This document shows positions 17,228 to 25,350 of a stretch of DNA of 28,835 nucleotides, in pieces. The DNA lies in assembly GCA_025936205.1 (NCBI GenBank), contig JAICTU010000041.1, forward strand, positions 1-28,835, in the 5' to 3' direction. Source of the stretch: Polyangiaceae bacterium. Lineage in GTDB: Bacteria; Myxococcota; Polyangia; Polyangiales; Polyangiaceae. The notes under the pieces are model-generated. The model saw nothing but the letters and a program-made list of their open reading frames with translations, was not told the DNA's origin and made no database searches. Both the position numbers and the translations under genes were made by a program. Position 1 is the first letter of the stretch. Each line of letters opens with the position of its first letter.

Positions 17228-17933
17228 GCTGGAGCCGCGACAGGTCGACTCTGAGCCGGCTCGCACGCGCGGCGCGCGCGAGGTAGTCGTCGCGCGAGAT
17301 CTCCTTCACGCCCAGCGTGCGCAGATGAGGGGTGGCAAACTGCACGTCGAACACTTCGATTCCGGCACGGCTCAGGCTGCGAGATGCGGCGATGACGGCG
17401 ATCTTGGAGGCGTCCGTCATGCGATGAAACATGCTCTCGGCCGCGAACAGCGCACCACACTGCACGCCGTACAGGCCCCCCACCAGCCGATTGGCTTGCC
17501 ACACCTCGACGCTATGGGCATGGCCGTCGTGGTGCAGCCGCTGATAGGCGAGGCGCATCTCGGGTACGATCCAGGTGCCGCCCTTGCGCCCCTCGCCACA
17601 GGCGGCGATGACCTCCGAGAACGCGAGGTTCCAGGTCACGGCGTAGTCGCGCTTGGCGAGCCGGCGCGCCATCGAGCGCGAGACGTGCAAGTCTTCCGCG
17701 GACAGGATGGCGCGCGGATTGGGCGACCACCAGAGCACGGGGAAGCCCTCGTTGTACCAAGGGAAGATGCCGGCGGCGTAGGCCGCGCGCAGGCGTGCGG
17801 TGGAGAGGTCGCCGCCGATGGCGACCAGCCCTTCGTCGTCGCCGCGGCGCGGATCGGGGAATACCGGCGGGGCGTCGGGGCTGAGCAGGACCGGGCGTTG
17901 CGGAGACCGGGTTCGGAACACGCGCCCTACCAT
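17214..17933 (-). CDS. aat: Leucyl/phenylalanyl-tRNA--protein transferase
   Basis: A 239-residue enzyme, the usual length for Aat. It transfers Leu or Phe from aminoacyl-tRNA to proteins with N-terminal Arg or Lys, marking them for ClpS/ClpAP degradation (N-degron pathway). Family motifs are in order: FPDPRRGDDEGLVAIGGDLS (25-44), GIFPWY (55-60), WWSPNPR (68-74), then GGLYGVQCGALFAAESMF and DASKIAV. The C-terminal FATPHLRTLGVKEISRDDYL block is also present. The ATG lies four bases after the stop of the FAD-linked oxidase gene, so it is the last gene of a tight operon. The 3' end overlaps the convergent YcxB-like gene by 14 bases. No Shine-Dalgarno sequence is evident, which fits translational coupling to the upstream gene. 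Confidence 0.97.
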   Translation of the reverse strand: MVGRVFRTRSPQRPVLLSPDAPPVFPDPRRGDDEGLVAIGGDLSTARLRAAYAAGIFPWYNEGFPVLWWSPNPRAILSAEDLHVSRSMARRLAKRDYAVTWNLAFSEVIAACGEGRKGGTWIVPEMRLAYQRLHHDGHAHSVEVWQANRLVGGLYGVQCGALFAAESMFHRMTDASKIAVIAASRSLSRAGIEVFDVQFATPHLRTLGVKEISRDDYLARAARASRLRVDLSRLQLSVD

Positions 17934-17937
17934 TGTA

Positions 17938-19368
17938 CTACGGCGCTGCGCCGCTGCCCCGTGGGAAAATCTTCCCAGGGTTGAGCAACCCTTCCGGATC
18001 GAAGCTTTGTTTCAAGCTGCGCTGCAGCGCGATCAGCTCCGGCGACTGCTCGAGCGGCAGGTAGGGCGCCTTGAGCACGCCCACGCCGTGTTCGCCGGAG
18101 AGTGTGCCGCCCAGCGCCACCGTGAGCTCGAACAGCTCGCGGATGGTCCCCTGAACGCTCGCTTCTTCTGCCGGATCGTCCCAGAGCAAATTGACGTGCA
18201 GGTTGCCGTCTCCGGCATGGCCATAAGCGACGCTGCGCACCCCGCGGCGCGCGGTCAGCGCCGCCAGCCGATCGAGCAGCTCGCCCAGGCAGCGGCGCGG
18301 TACCGCGATGTCTTCACTCAGCTTGTAGCGTGCGGTGCGGCGCAGGGTCGCGCTCATGTTGCTGCGCACATCCCACAGCCGCTCGCGCTCCTCCGCGCGC
18401 CAGGCCACGCGCTCATCCCGCGAGCCGCGGCCTCGGCACGCCGCCCGAAGCCGGCCGGCGCGGGCTTCGCACTCTTGCTCGCTGCCATCCACTTCGATCA
18501 GCAGCAAGGCTTCGTTCTCGGACACCGCCGAGCCCAGCTGCGGGCCGACCAGCTCGGCCAGGATGCCGCCGCCCGAGATCCTGAGGTCGAGCAGCTCCAG
18601 GCAGCTCGGGCCGATACCTTGCTCGATGATGTCCATCACGGCACCTGCCGCGTGGGCCATGCGCTCGAACGGGACCAGCAGCGTCAACACGCACTCCGGC
18701 GGAGGGAGCAGGCGCAATGTGAGCTCGCCGAACACGGCCAGCGTGCCCTCGCTGCCCACGAGCAGCGACGCCACGTCGTAGCCGGTGACGCCCTTGGCCG
18801 TGCGTCGCCCGGCGAAGATGCGCCGTCCGCCGATCAAAAAGGCTTCGATCCCGAGCACGTGGCGGCCGGTGACGCCGTACTTGAGGGCGCGCGGTCCGCC
18901 GGCGTTGGTGGCCACGTTGCCGCCCAGCGTGCAGGCGACGCGGCCGCTCGCCGGATCGGGGGCGTAGAAAAGGCCTTCGCGCGCGACAGCGGCCCGGAAA
19001 TCGGAGAGCAGCACCCCGGGCTCCACCAGCGCCAGGTGCTCGCGGCGATCGATCTCGCGGATGCGGGCGAAGCCGCGCAGGTCGAGCACGATGCCGCCCT
19101 CGACCGGCACCGCGCCGCCCGTCTTGCCGGTGCCTCCGCCGCGCGGCACGAGGGGCACGCCCGCTTCCCTGGCAGCGCTCAGCGCCAGCTCGATGTCGCG
19201 CGCGGACTCCGCCAGCACGACGGCCGCGGGCAGCTCACCCACCGCCTCCGACGCATCCCGCCGGTAAGCGGCCGTCTCGGGCTCGTCGACGAGCAAGCGC
19301 GACGGACCGAAGTGGCGACCGAGAGCGCGCTGAGCACGCTCCACGCCCGCCGGAGTGCCGGCTCTCAT
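17938..19368 (-). CDS. FAD-linked oxidase of the GlcD / D-2-hydroxyacid dehydrogenase type
   Basis: A 476-residue flavoprotein. The N-terminal FAD-binding PCMH half has PRGGGTGKTGGA (about 75-86) and the GGNVATNAGGPRALKYGVT segment that grips the pyrophosphate. The C-terminal FAD-oxidase half has YGHAGDGNLHVN (from about 382) and GGTLSGEHGVG (His427), ending in the typical FDPEGLLNPGKIF. This is the layout of glycolate oxidase subunit GlcD and D-lactate dehydrogenases, which oxidise a D-2-hydroxyacid to the 2-oxoacid. No Fe-S domain is fused. The substrate cannot be read from the sequence. The start is ATG 19368, five bases after a GAGGAG site; a GTG at 19374 lies inside that site. It sits between the zinc-ribbon gene and aat with only a few bases on either side. 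A link between hydroxyacid oxidation and aat is not known to me. Confidence 0.93.
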   Translation of the reverse strand: MRAGTPAGVERAQRALGRHFGPSRLLVDEPETAAYRRDASEAVGELPAAVVLAESARDIELALSAAREAGVPLVPRGGGTGKTGGAVPVEGGIVLDLRGFARIREIDRREHLALVEPGVLLSDFRAAVAREGLFYAPDPASGRVACTLGGNVATNAGGPRALKYGVTGRHVLGIEAFLIGGRRIFAGRRTAKGVTGYDVASLLVGSEGTLAVFGELTLRLLPPPECVLTLLVPFERMAHAAGAVMDIIEQGIGPSCLELLDLRISGGGILAELVGPQLGSAVSENEALLLIEVDGSEQECEARAGRLRAACRGRGSRDERVAWRAEERERLWDVRSNMSATLRRTARYKLSEDIAVPRRCLGELLDRLAALTARRGVRSVAYGHAGDGNLHVNLLWDDPAEEASVQGTIRELFELTVALGGTLSGEHGVGVLKAPYLPLEQSPELIALQRSLKQSFDPEGLLNPGKIFPRGSGAAP

Positions 19369-19373
19369 CGTCA

Positions 19374-19379
19374 CTCCTC
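19374..19379 (-). promoter_or_regulatory. Ribosome binding site overlapping the stop of the zinc-ribbon gene
   Basis: On the minus strand GAGGAG begins within the TGA stop (19380-19378) of the upstream gene and lies five bases before ATG 19368. This favours that ATG and implies translational coupling. Confidence 0.65.
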
Positions 19380-19554
19380 AGCGGCGGCCCTTGAAGTCCA
19401 TCATCTTCTGGACCACGGCCTCGCTCTCCTCCGCCACCGCTTCTTCCGCTTTCGCCTCGTCGGCGCAGCTCTCGCAGAGGCGGCGCTTCTTGCCGCCGGC
19501 GGTCACGGTGACGAGTTCCTCCACGTCTTCGCCGCAGGATTTACATTGGGCCAC
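19378..19554 (-). CDS. Small zinc-ribbon protein (58 residues)
   Basis: A short open frame starting at GTG. It begins VAQCKSCGEDVEEL and has a CxxC pair at residues 4 and 7 and a second CxxC (CESC) at 27 and 30, separated by a Gly-Lys-Lys-Arg-Arg turn. This is the geometry of a four-Cys zinc ribbon. The remainder (31-58) is an acidic, Ala/Glu-rich helix ending in MMDFKGRR. A GGAG site lies 10-11 bases upstream of the GTG. The stop is nine bases before the ATG of the FAD-linked oxidase and overlaps its ribosome site, so it is probably the first gene of the operon ending in aat. Zinc binding is inferred from the motif; the role is unknown (a nucleic-acid or protein contact is typical of the fold). 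The gene is short enough to be missed by many gene finders. Confidence 0.75.
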   Translation of the reverse strand: MAQCKSCGEDVEELVTVTAGGKKRRLCESCADEAKAEEAVAEESEAVVQKMMDFKGRR

Positions 19555-19716
19555 GAGCGTTTCTCCAGGCGCGCCATTCTAGTGCCGGCGTCGAAATCCG
19601 CTCTAGCACGCGGCTTCGCCGCTGCCCACTCGCCCGACGCGGAGCACCCCAACCGTCCGGTCAAAAAACTGCTCGAGAACGGTGATCTGCGCGCGCGGTC
19701 CGAGCATCATAGCCGG

Positions 19717-21042
19717 ATGAAGATCGCGGCGATCTGTGGCTCGTGCCTGCTGTGGCACTGTTCCTCGAACCATCCTGGAGTCGACTCCGATCGGTCGGGG
19801 ACGGCATCGGTGGTCGCGCCGAGTACGGGGGCGGAGCCAGTGCCCGCGCCGGATGCGAGTTCCCCCTCCCCGCCGGCATCCGCCGCGGCTTCCGGCGCTG
19901 ACGTGCCAGCGAGCGTGGAAGGCAACCCGAACGTGCAGGGCGTGGAACCGAGCCTGCCGCAGGGAGAGACGCCCGAGATGCCGCCGCCGGCGACCCCGCC
20001 GCCGGTGACCCCGCCGGCGAGCCCCTCGTTCATCCTGGGCGCGGACCTCTCCAGCGTGCAGGAGGCGGTCGATCGCGGAGCCGTCTTCGTCGACACCGAC
20101 GGCGCGCAGAAGAGCCTGATCGCGCTGCTCGCGAACCACGGCTTCAACTACGTGCGGCTGCGCACCTTCGTCGAGCCCACGGCGCCCTACGGCTACGCCT
20201 CCGGCGACGGCTGCCAGGCGAAGGCGCAAGCCTACGACGACGCCGAGCACACCCTCGAGTTTGCGCGCGAGGTGAAGGCGGCGGGCATGGGGCTCTTGCT
20301 GGACTTCCACTACAGCGACACCTGGGCGGATCCCGGCAAGCAGGTGATCCCGCGAGCCTGGCGCGGCGCGCAGAGCGTGGCCGAGCTGGCGACGCAGGTC
20401 CAGGCGTACACGGTCGACGTGTTGCAGCGCATGGTGGCCGCCGGCGTGCGACCCGACCTGGTGCAGGTCGGCAACGAGATTACCCCCGGCTTGTTGATTC
20501 ACGTGCCGACCGCACAGACCGACTGCTATGGCAGCAACTCCGCGCCGAACCCGGCGGTCAACGGCAGCGCCGGCAACTGGGACAACCTGGCCACGCTGCT
20601 GCGCGCGGGCATCGCTGGTGTGCGCCAGGTCGACAGCACGATCGGCGTGATGTTGCACATCGAGAACTTCGAAAGCGAACGTGGCGTGCTCGACTGGGTG
20701 CGCAATGCGCAGTCACGCGGAGTCGAGTTCGATGTGCTCGGACTGTCTGCGTACGAGCAGTATCAGGGGCCGGCCAACGCCTGGCGCGGCACCGTGCAAG
20801 ATCTGACGGCGCAGCTGCCGAATCTGTCGTTCGCGATCGCCGAGTACAACCCGCAGCGGCGGCTGCTGAACGACATCATGCACGAGGTGCCGGCGGGCCG
20901 CGGCCTCGGCACCTTCTTCTGGGAGCCGACGCAGTCGGGCGACTGGGGCAACTCGATGTTCGATCGCCAGGGCAATACGTTCACGGCGCGCGCCGCGGAC
21001 TTTGCCGAGTACGACCAGATACGGCGCGACTACGGGCTCTGA
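19717..21042 (+). CDS. Family GH53 endo-beta-1,4-galactanase (arabinogalactanase), probably surface-anchored
   Basis: A 441-residue exported glycoside hydrolase that cleaves beta-1,4-galactan side chains of pectin. The N-terminal signal ends in Leu-Trp-His-Cys15, an unusual lipobox, so lipid anchoring is likely but not certain. Residues 25-105 are a Pro/Ala/Ser-rich linker. The catalytic (beta/alpha)8 barrel spans about 107-441 and starts with FILGADLSSV. It has NYVRLRTFVEP, LLLDFHYSDTWADPGKQ, QVGNEITPG (acid/base Glu254) and IAEYNP (nucleophile Glu376), the order and spacing of GH53. The linker could project the enzyme from the outer membrane. The ATG is selected by the signal peptide; the frame is open much further upstream under the opposite-strand operon, but that part is not coding. 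The 3' end overlaps the convergent Cys-rich lipoprotein by 13 bases. The 162-base gap upstream shows no clear promoter. Confidence 0.9.
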   Translation: MKIAAICGSCLLWHCSSNHPGVDSDRSGTASVVAPSTGAEPVPAPDASSPSPPASAAASGADVPASVEGNPNVQGVEPSLPQGETPEMPPPATPPPVTPPASPSFILGADLSSVQEAVDRGAVFVDTDGAQKSLIALLANHGFNYVRLRTFVEPTAPYGYASGDGCQAKAQAYDDAEHTLEFAREVKAAGMGLLLDFHYSDTWADPGKQVIPRAWRGAQSVAELATQVQAYTVDVLQRMVAAGVRPDLVQVGNEITPGLLIHVPTAQTDCYGSNSAPNPAVNGSAGNWDNLATLLRAGIAGVRQVDSTIGVMLHIENFESERGVLDWVRNAQSRGVEFDVLGLSAYEQYQGPANAWRGTVQDLTAQLPNLSFAIAEYNPQRRLLNDIMHEVPAGRGLGTFFWEPTQSGDWGNSMFDRQGNTFTARAADFAEYDQIRRDYGL

Positions 21043-23375
21043 TCTGGCGGGGCTGCCGGCGCTGCCGGGGGGGTGGGCGCCGGCGGGGCGGGCGCGGGCG
21101 GTAAACACGTGCCCGTGCGGCCGCTGATCGTCACTCCGATGTCGGCGCACTCGTAGCCCGCCTGTGCACAATCCGCTGCCGTGTTGCAGAGCTCGGTGCA
21201 CACGCCCCGCGTCTCGTCGGGCGCGGACGACAGCGGCAGCACGCAGAACGCGTCGCTCCCGTAACTCTCGCAGCCCTGGGCGGTGTCCCACACGCACAGG
21301 GCCGAGCAGAAGCGCGACCCGGCGAGGGTCAGACACAGACCCCCGGCGCAGTCGCTGTTTGCGGCGCAGGCCGCGCCGACGGAAATGGGCGGCGACGCCG
21401 CTATGCAGCTGCCGGCTTGGCAGACCTGACCCGACGAGCAATCCTCGTCCTGAGCGCACTCGGGCACGGGCTCATCGATGCACACGCCGTCGAGCTCGGG
21501 AGCGCAGACGCGAGAGCCGCAGTCTCCGCCCAGGGCGCAGTCGGGCAGACAGTACCCTTGCGTGGGATTGTTCTGGAACGCAGTGCAGGTCAGCTCGGGA
21601 CGATCGCCGCAATCGCCGTCGCCTGCGGGCGCCGGACTGCACTGGCGCAAGCACAGGCTCGCGCCCTCCGGTCCGGCGCACACGGCGCCGGGTGCGCAGC
21701 TGTCGGTACAGGGTGCGGTGCAATAACCGCCGGCGAAGCCTCCGCCGAAGCCGAAGGGGTCGTCGGAGGCCGTCAGACAGGTGAGGCCGCTGCCGCAGTC
21801 GTCGTTGCTGGCGCAGGCATCACCGACCACGAGCTCGGGGGGCGGCTCCGTCGGGCCTGTGCCCGGCGGGGCCTCGGCGCACAAGCCGTTACTCGGATTG
21901 CAGACGCGATCGCCGCAGTCTCCGCCCAGCTGGCAGTCGGCCCGACAGAAGCCCCCCTGCCGAAGGGGATTGCAGACGAACTCCGGACGATCCGCACAGT
22001 CGGCGACCGCCCCGGGCGTGCAGGCTTTCATGCAGTGCTGGTTGTCGTCAGAAGTTCCGACGCAGACAGCGCCCGCCGTGCAGCTGCCCGTACAGGGAGC
22101 GGAGCAGTAACCGCCGGGGAAGCCACCGCCGAGACCCAAGGCGTCCGTTTCGGACGACAAGCAGACGCCGCCGGCGCAGTCGGCGTCCTCCGAGCACGCC
22201 TTGCCGATCGGTACGCCGGTACCGGGCGCAGGCTCCTGAGCTACGGGCACGACGCAGGTGCGCGTGTCGCTCCCCTGGGCGGTCGGAATGCAGATCGCGC
22301 CCGTCTCGTGACAGTCGAGCGCCGTCTGACACAGCGCGAGACAGAGGCCGCGATCGCCCACGGCCTCGTCCGGCACCTGCGTGAACGCACAGACCGCACC
22401 GGGCTGCGCCGCGCTGGCGTCGAATCCGCAGCCAGGCCCTCCGAAGCGGCAGAAGGCCGAGCAGACGCTCTCGAAGCCGTTGAGCGGCAAGCACACGCCG
22501 CCAGCGCAGGAATCCGGGCCCGTGCAAGGGCTGCCCAGCGGATCACCCGAGGGGCGGACGCTGTCGCACAAGCCACTCGCCAGGTTGCAGAACAGGCCGG
22601 GGCCGCACTGCGCGTCGCTCTGACAGGCAGGCACGCACAAACCCGGCTGTGGCCCAGCCCCCGGTGGTTCTTGCCTGCGCGCGGCGACGGAGACACACAT
22701 CAAATCCGTCCGGCCCAGGCACTTGGACACGCCGGCCTTCGGAGCGCGCGACTCGCAGGTGCGAGCGCAGACGTTTTGACCGGCAAGGCCGATACACTGC
22801 GAGGCTGGATCGAGCGACTGGCAGGCGGCGTCGCTACGGCAGGCGGCGCTGCAGTAGCCACCGGCCGGGCCGCTGCCGGCGAGCTCACGGCCGGCGGCGG
22901 TGATGCAACCCAGGCCTGTGCCGCAGTCTGCGTCGCTGCGACAGGCGGCGCCCACGACGATCGCCTCGACACTGGCGCCGCCACTGCTGCCGAAGCTGGG
23001 GTCGGAGCCGGTGCTCGAGGCGATGGGGAGGCTGCCGACCAGTCCCTCGCGCGGCAGGATGTGGCGCCCGCCGTCGTCGCGATCGGGATTCGGCAGGATG
23101 GGGCCCAGCGTACGAAACGGAGGGCAGATGCACGGGCCCAGCGAGCGACCGTCGGCGGCGCAGACCTGATACCCCGTGCTCGGCGCTCCGCAGGCGCCCA
23201 TGCACTGGAACGTTTGCCCGGGGATGCAATGATCGAGGGCGGTCTGATTCGTGTCCGTTGGGGGCGTGTCCGTCATCCCCGTGACCATCGATACGTCGCG
23301 GTCGCTGCAGCCGACTATCGCGCTGGAGAACGCGAATCCGAACGTCACGAGGGCGCTCCATCGGAGATGCTTCAC
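21030..23375 (-). CDS. Large Cys-rich repeat lipoprotein
   Basis: A 781-residue surface lipoprotein with signal MKHLRW, a hydrophobic core and lipobox Ile-Val-Gly-Cys23. The GTG start is supported by AGGTGAG about six bases upstream; an in-frame ATG at 23411 would add 12 poor residues. The mature part is built from Cys-rich modules, each with a C-x4-DC-x2-G-x-C opening and a GGYC(S/T)A(A/P)C signature. The signature tyrosines are at residues 174, 423 and 551. The last two form a tandem pair exactly 128 residues apart, sharing GGFxGGYC, GAVC, CxDRPE(F/L)xC and (C/G)DRVC-type blocks. The C-terminus is a Pro/Ala tail. Such modules are common in myxobacterial exported proteins and may mediate adhesion or protein contacts. 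No catalytic motif is seen. The last 13 bases overlap the convergent galactanase gene. Confidence 0.85.
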   Translation of the reverse strand: MKHLRWSALVTFGFAFSSAIVGCSDRDVSMVTGMTDTPPTDTNQTALDHCIPGQTFQCMGACGAPSTGYQVCAADGRSLGPCICPPFRTLGPILPNPDRDDGGRHILPREGLVGSLPIASSTGSDPSFGSSGGASVEAIVVGAACRSDADCGTGLGCITAAGRELAGSGPAGGYCSAACRSDAACQSLDPASQCIGLAGQNVCARTCESRAPKAGVSKCLGRTDLMCVSVAARRQEPPGAGPQPGLCVPACQSDAQCGPGLFCNLASGLCDSVRPSGDPLGSPCTGPDSCAGGVCLPLNGFESVCSAFCRFGGPGCGFDASAAQPGAVCAFTQVPDEAVGDRGLCLALCQTALDCHETGAICIPTAQGSDTRTCVVPVAQEPAPGTGVPIGKACSEDADCAGGVCLSSETDALGLGGGFPGGYCSAPCTGSCTAGAVCVGTSDDNQHCMKACTPGAVADCADRPEFVCNPLRQGGFCRADCQLGGDCGDRVCNPSNGLCAEAPPGTGPTEPPPELVVGDACASNDDCGSGLTCLTASDDPFGFGGGFAGGYCTAPCTDSCAPGAVCAGPEGASLCLRQCSPAPAGDGDCGDRPELTCTAFQNNPTQGYCLPDCALGGDCGSRVCAPELDGVCIDEPVPECAQDEDCSSGQVCQAGSCIAASPPISVGAACAANSDCAGGLCLTLAGSRFCSALCVWDTAQGCESYGSDAFCVLPLSSAPDETRGVCTELCNTAADCAQAGYECADIGVTISGRTGTCLPPAPAPPAPTPPAAPAAPPDQSP

Positions 23376-23412
23376 GATTGTCTCACCTGCCCCGCCATAA
23401 TTCGCCCGCATT

Positions 23413-23435
23413 CGATCGCCGGGCTCGAGCGATCG
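23413..23435. repeat. Inverted repeat in the divergent promoter region
   Basis: A perfect 7-base inverted repeat (cgatcgc 23413-23419, gcgatcg 23429-23435) with a 9-base spacer. It lies between the divergent Cys-rich lipoprotein and trmO genes. It could be an operator, but in GC-rich DNA such short repeats also arise by chance. Nothing else is recognisable in the 171-base gap 23376-23546. Confidence 0.3.
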
Positions 23436-23546
23436 GCGGCACTGGACCAACGCGAAGAGTACCAGATGCGTCCCAGTCCCGGGAAGATCACGCTCCGGGC
23501 AAAGCGCTTGACGGGCTGCGCCGCTGACGTTAGCTCCCGCGGCGAG

Positions 23547-24401
23547 ATGCAGCCCCCCGCGCCGGACGGTCCGAACCTGACAGACTCGAACCTGGCAGGC
23601 CTGAATTTGGCAGCCCTGCCGCTGCGCGCCATCGGCGTCGTGCATTCGCCGTTTCGGGAGCGTTCCAGCGCGCCGCGGCAAGGGGTGGCGGCGCGTGGCG
23701 CGCTGGGCACACTGGAGCTTTTCAAGGGCTGCGGCTTCGAGCACGCCCTGGAGGACCTGCAAAGCTTCCGCTACATCTGGGTGCTGTTCTGGTTCCATCA
23801 GAACGAGGACCGCGGGTTTCGGCCCAAGGTGCTGCCGCCGCGCAGCACGCGGCGGCGCGGTGTGTTTGCGACGCGCTCGCCCTACCGCCCGAATCCGATC
23901 GGGCTGAGCGCCGTCGAGTTGCTCGGCATCGAGGGCCTGAAGCTGTCCGTGCGAAACCTCGACATGCTCGACCAGACGCCGATCCTCGACCTAAAACCCT
24001 ATGTGCCCTACTCGGACGCGATCGGCGAGGCCAACAGCGGCTGGCTGAACGAGGCGGCCAGCCCCGATCCGTTGCCGGGCTATCAGGTGGAGTTCGCGCC
24101 CCGCGCGCTCGAGCAGCTCGAGTTTCTGGCGCAGCACGGGGTCGAGATCCGGGCGCGGGTGGAAGAGGCGCTGCGGCTCGGCGCTCAGCCACATGCGTAT
24201 CGGCGCATCAAGCCGAAAGGCGACGGTTGGGTGCTCGCGCACAAGGCCTGGCGTCTCGACTTCTCGATCCGGGACCAGATCGTGACGGTGAGCGAGCTGC
24301 ACACCGGCTATCGGCCGAGTGCGCTGGCCGCCGGCGAGGTCGAATCTGGCTCCGCGCAGGAGCTCGAGCTGCACCGTGCGTTCGTAACGCGATTTGGTTG
24401 A
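23547..24401 (+). CDS. trmO: tRNA (N6-threonylcarbamoyladenosine37-N6)-methyltransferase, TrmO/TsaA family
   Basis: A 284-residue enzyme that methylates t6A at position 37 of threonine tRNAs, using S-adenosylmethionine, to refine decoding. The N-terminal TsaA beta-barrel domain begins at about 26 with RAIGVVHSPF. It carries RSPYRPNPIGLSAVEL and LDLKPYVPYSDA, the two strongest family blocks. The C-terminal TrmO domain (about 190-265) has YRRIKPKGDGW and a final HTGYR. The length is slightly over the roughly 235 residues of the E. coli protein because of an N-terminal extension with a short NLxxxNLAGLNLAAL run. The ATG at 23547 is the likeliest start; an in-frame ATG at 23466 is possible, and an internal start nearer the domain cannot be excluded. 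The frame is open for 2 kb upstream under the opposite-strand gene, but that part is not coding. Confidence 0.9.
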   Translation: MQPPAPDGPNLTDSNLAGLNLAALPLRAIGVVHSPFRERSSAPRQGVAARGALGTLELFKGCGFEHALEDLQSFRYIWVLFWFHQNEDRGFRPKVLPPRSTRRRGVFATRSPYRPNPIGLSAVELLGIEGLKLSVRNLDMLDQTPILDLKPYVPYSDAIGEANSGWLNEAASPDPLPGYQVEFAPRALEQLEFLAQHGVEIRARVEEALRLGAQPHAYRRIKPKGDGWVLAHKAWRLDFSIRDQIVTVSELHTGYRPSALAAGEVESGSAQELELHRAFVTRFG

Positions 24402-24489
24402 AAGACCGCCGCCGGGCGCATGTGCGACGGTGTGCGCTCGAAGCGTCGGCTCTGTTCAGAAGCAAAGCGAACGGTCGTACTGGGACGCG

Positions 24490-25302
24490 ATGGGAAAACG
24501 CCTACAGCGCGCGTTCGAGGAAGCGGGGAACCTGGGCGGGCTGGTGGCGCGCATGCGCCTGGCCTCCATGGCGCAGCTGACCTCGATGGAGGCCGAGACG
24601 CTCGAGGATCGGCCCGAGGTCGTGAATCGCGTGCAGACGGCGCTGGATGAGATCCGCAAGCAATTCGCGGGCGCCGACCGCGAGGAAAAGGGCGCGGCTT
24701 CCGCCGTGCAACCGGGGCCGGGCGACGCTCAGAGCCAGATTCTGCGCCGCCATCTGACCACCTACCTGGACATGATGTCGCAGCGCAGCCTGTTCCTCGG
24801 CAACGTGGACGCGACCATCCGGCGCGTGAACGAAGCCGCGTGCTCGGCCATCGACGTCGAGCGCGTGAGCGTCTGGTACTGCGACCCCCAGCAGACGAAG
24901 ATCTGGTGTGTGGACATGTTTCAGCGCACCGCCGCGAGCCACTCGGGCGGCACCGAACTCTTCGCCAAGGACTTTGCCCCGTACTTCCGGGCGCTGCGCT
25001 CCGAGCGCACCATCGCTGCGCACGACGCGCAGACCGATCCGCGCACCTCGTGTTTCACGGAAGTATATCTGAAGCCGCTCGGTATCGGCGCGCTGCTCGA
25101 CGTGCCGATCTGGGTGGGCCGGACCATGGTCGGTGTGGTGTGTCACGAGCACGTCGGGCCCAAGCGCATGTGGACGAAGGACGAAGAGACCTTCGCCTAC
25201 CTGATGTCGAATTTCGTCGCGCTGGCGGTGGAACGGGGTGGCGACAGCTCGCCACGGCCCGCGCGGCGCGCCGGCGCTGCGGGCACTCTGCCCGGCGCAT
25301 AG
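24490..25302 (+). CDS. GAF-domain protein
   Basis: A 270-residue soluble protein. Residues 1-100 are largely helical (KRLQRAFEEAGNLGGLVARM, then VVNRVQTALDEIRKQF). A GAF domain fills about 103-248. It shows the motif series VERVSVWY, AHDAQTDPRTSCF, YLKPLGIGALLDVPIWVGR and VGVVCHEHVGPKRMW, followed by DEETFAYLMSNFVALAVE. This is the GAF subtype usually found ahead of diguanylate cyclase, histidine kinase or EAL modules. Here there is no output domain, and the protein ends in a short Arg/Ala/Pro tail. It probably acts as a sensor or regulator through a partner, with a small-molecule ligand unknown. The ATG at 24490 is preceded by only a weak GGGA. A TTG at 24394 overlapping the trmO stop is less likely. 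It lies 88 bases after trmO. Confidence 0.85.
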   Translation: MGKRLQRAFEEAGNLGGLVARMRLASMAQLTSMEAETLEDRPEVVNRVQTALDEIRKQFAGADREEKGAASAVQPGPGDAQSQILRRHLTTYLDMMSQRSLFLGNVDATIRRVNEAACSAIDVERVSVWYCDPQQTKIWCVDMFQRTAASHSGGTELFAKDFAPYFRALRSERTIAAHDAQTDPRTSCFTEVYLKPLGIGALLDVPIWVGRTMVGVVCHEHVGPKRMWTKDEETFAYLMSNFVALAVERGGDSSPRPARRAGAAGTLPGA

Positions 25303-25321
25303 TCTCACAGGGCCTTGGCGG

Positions 25322-25349
25322 CGCGCGGAACACGTAGTAATTCCGCGCG
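25322..25349. promoter_or_regulatory. Perfect 9-bp inverted repeat directly before the MFS transporter start
   Basis: cgcgcggaa (25322-25330) and ttccgcgcg (25341-25349) are exact inverse complements around a 10-base loop. The right arm ends one base before the ATG at 25351. As RNA it would form a stable hairpin that covers the ribosome landing region. As DNA it would suit a dimeric repressor. No T run follows, so it is not a standard terminator. Confidence 0.5.
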
Positions 25350-25350
25350 G

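Noticed and set aside
17800..19716. Upstream extension of the galactanase frame
   Set aside because: It lies antisense to the aat/FAD-oxidase/zinc-ribbon operon; the signal peptide at 19717 marks the real start.
21417..23546. The upstream part of the long plus-strand open frame that ends in trmO
   Set aside because: It is antisense to the Cys-rich repeat lipoprotein and low-complexity Ala/Arg-rich; TrmO homology begins only after about 23600.
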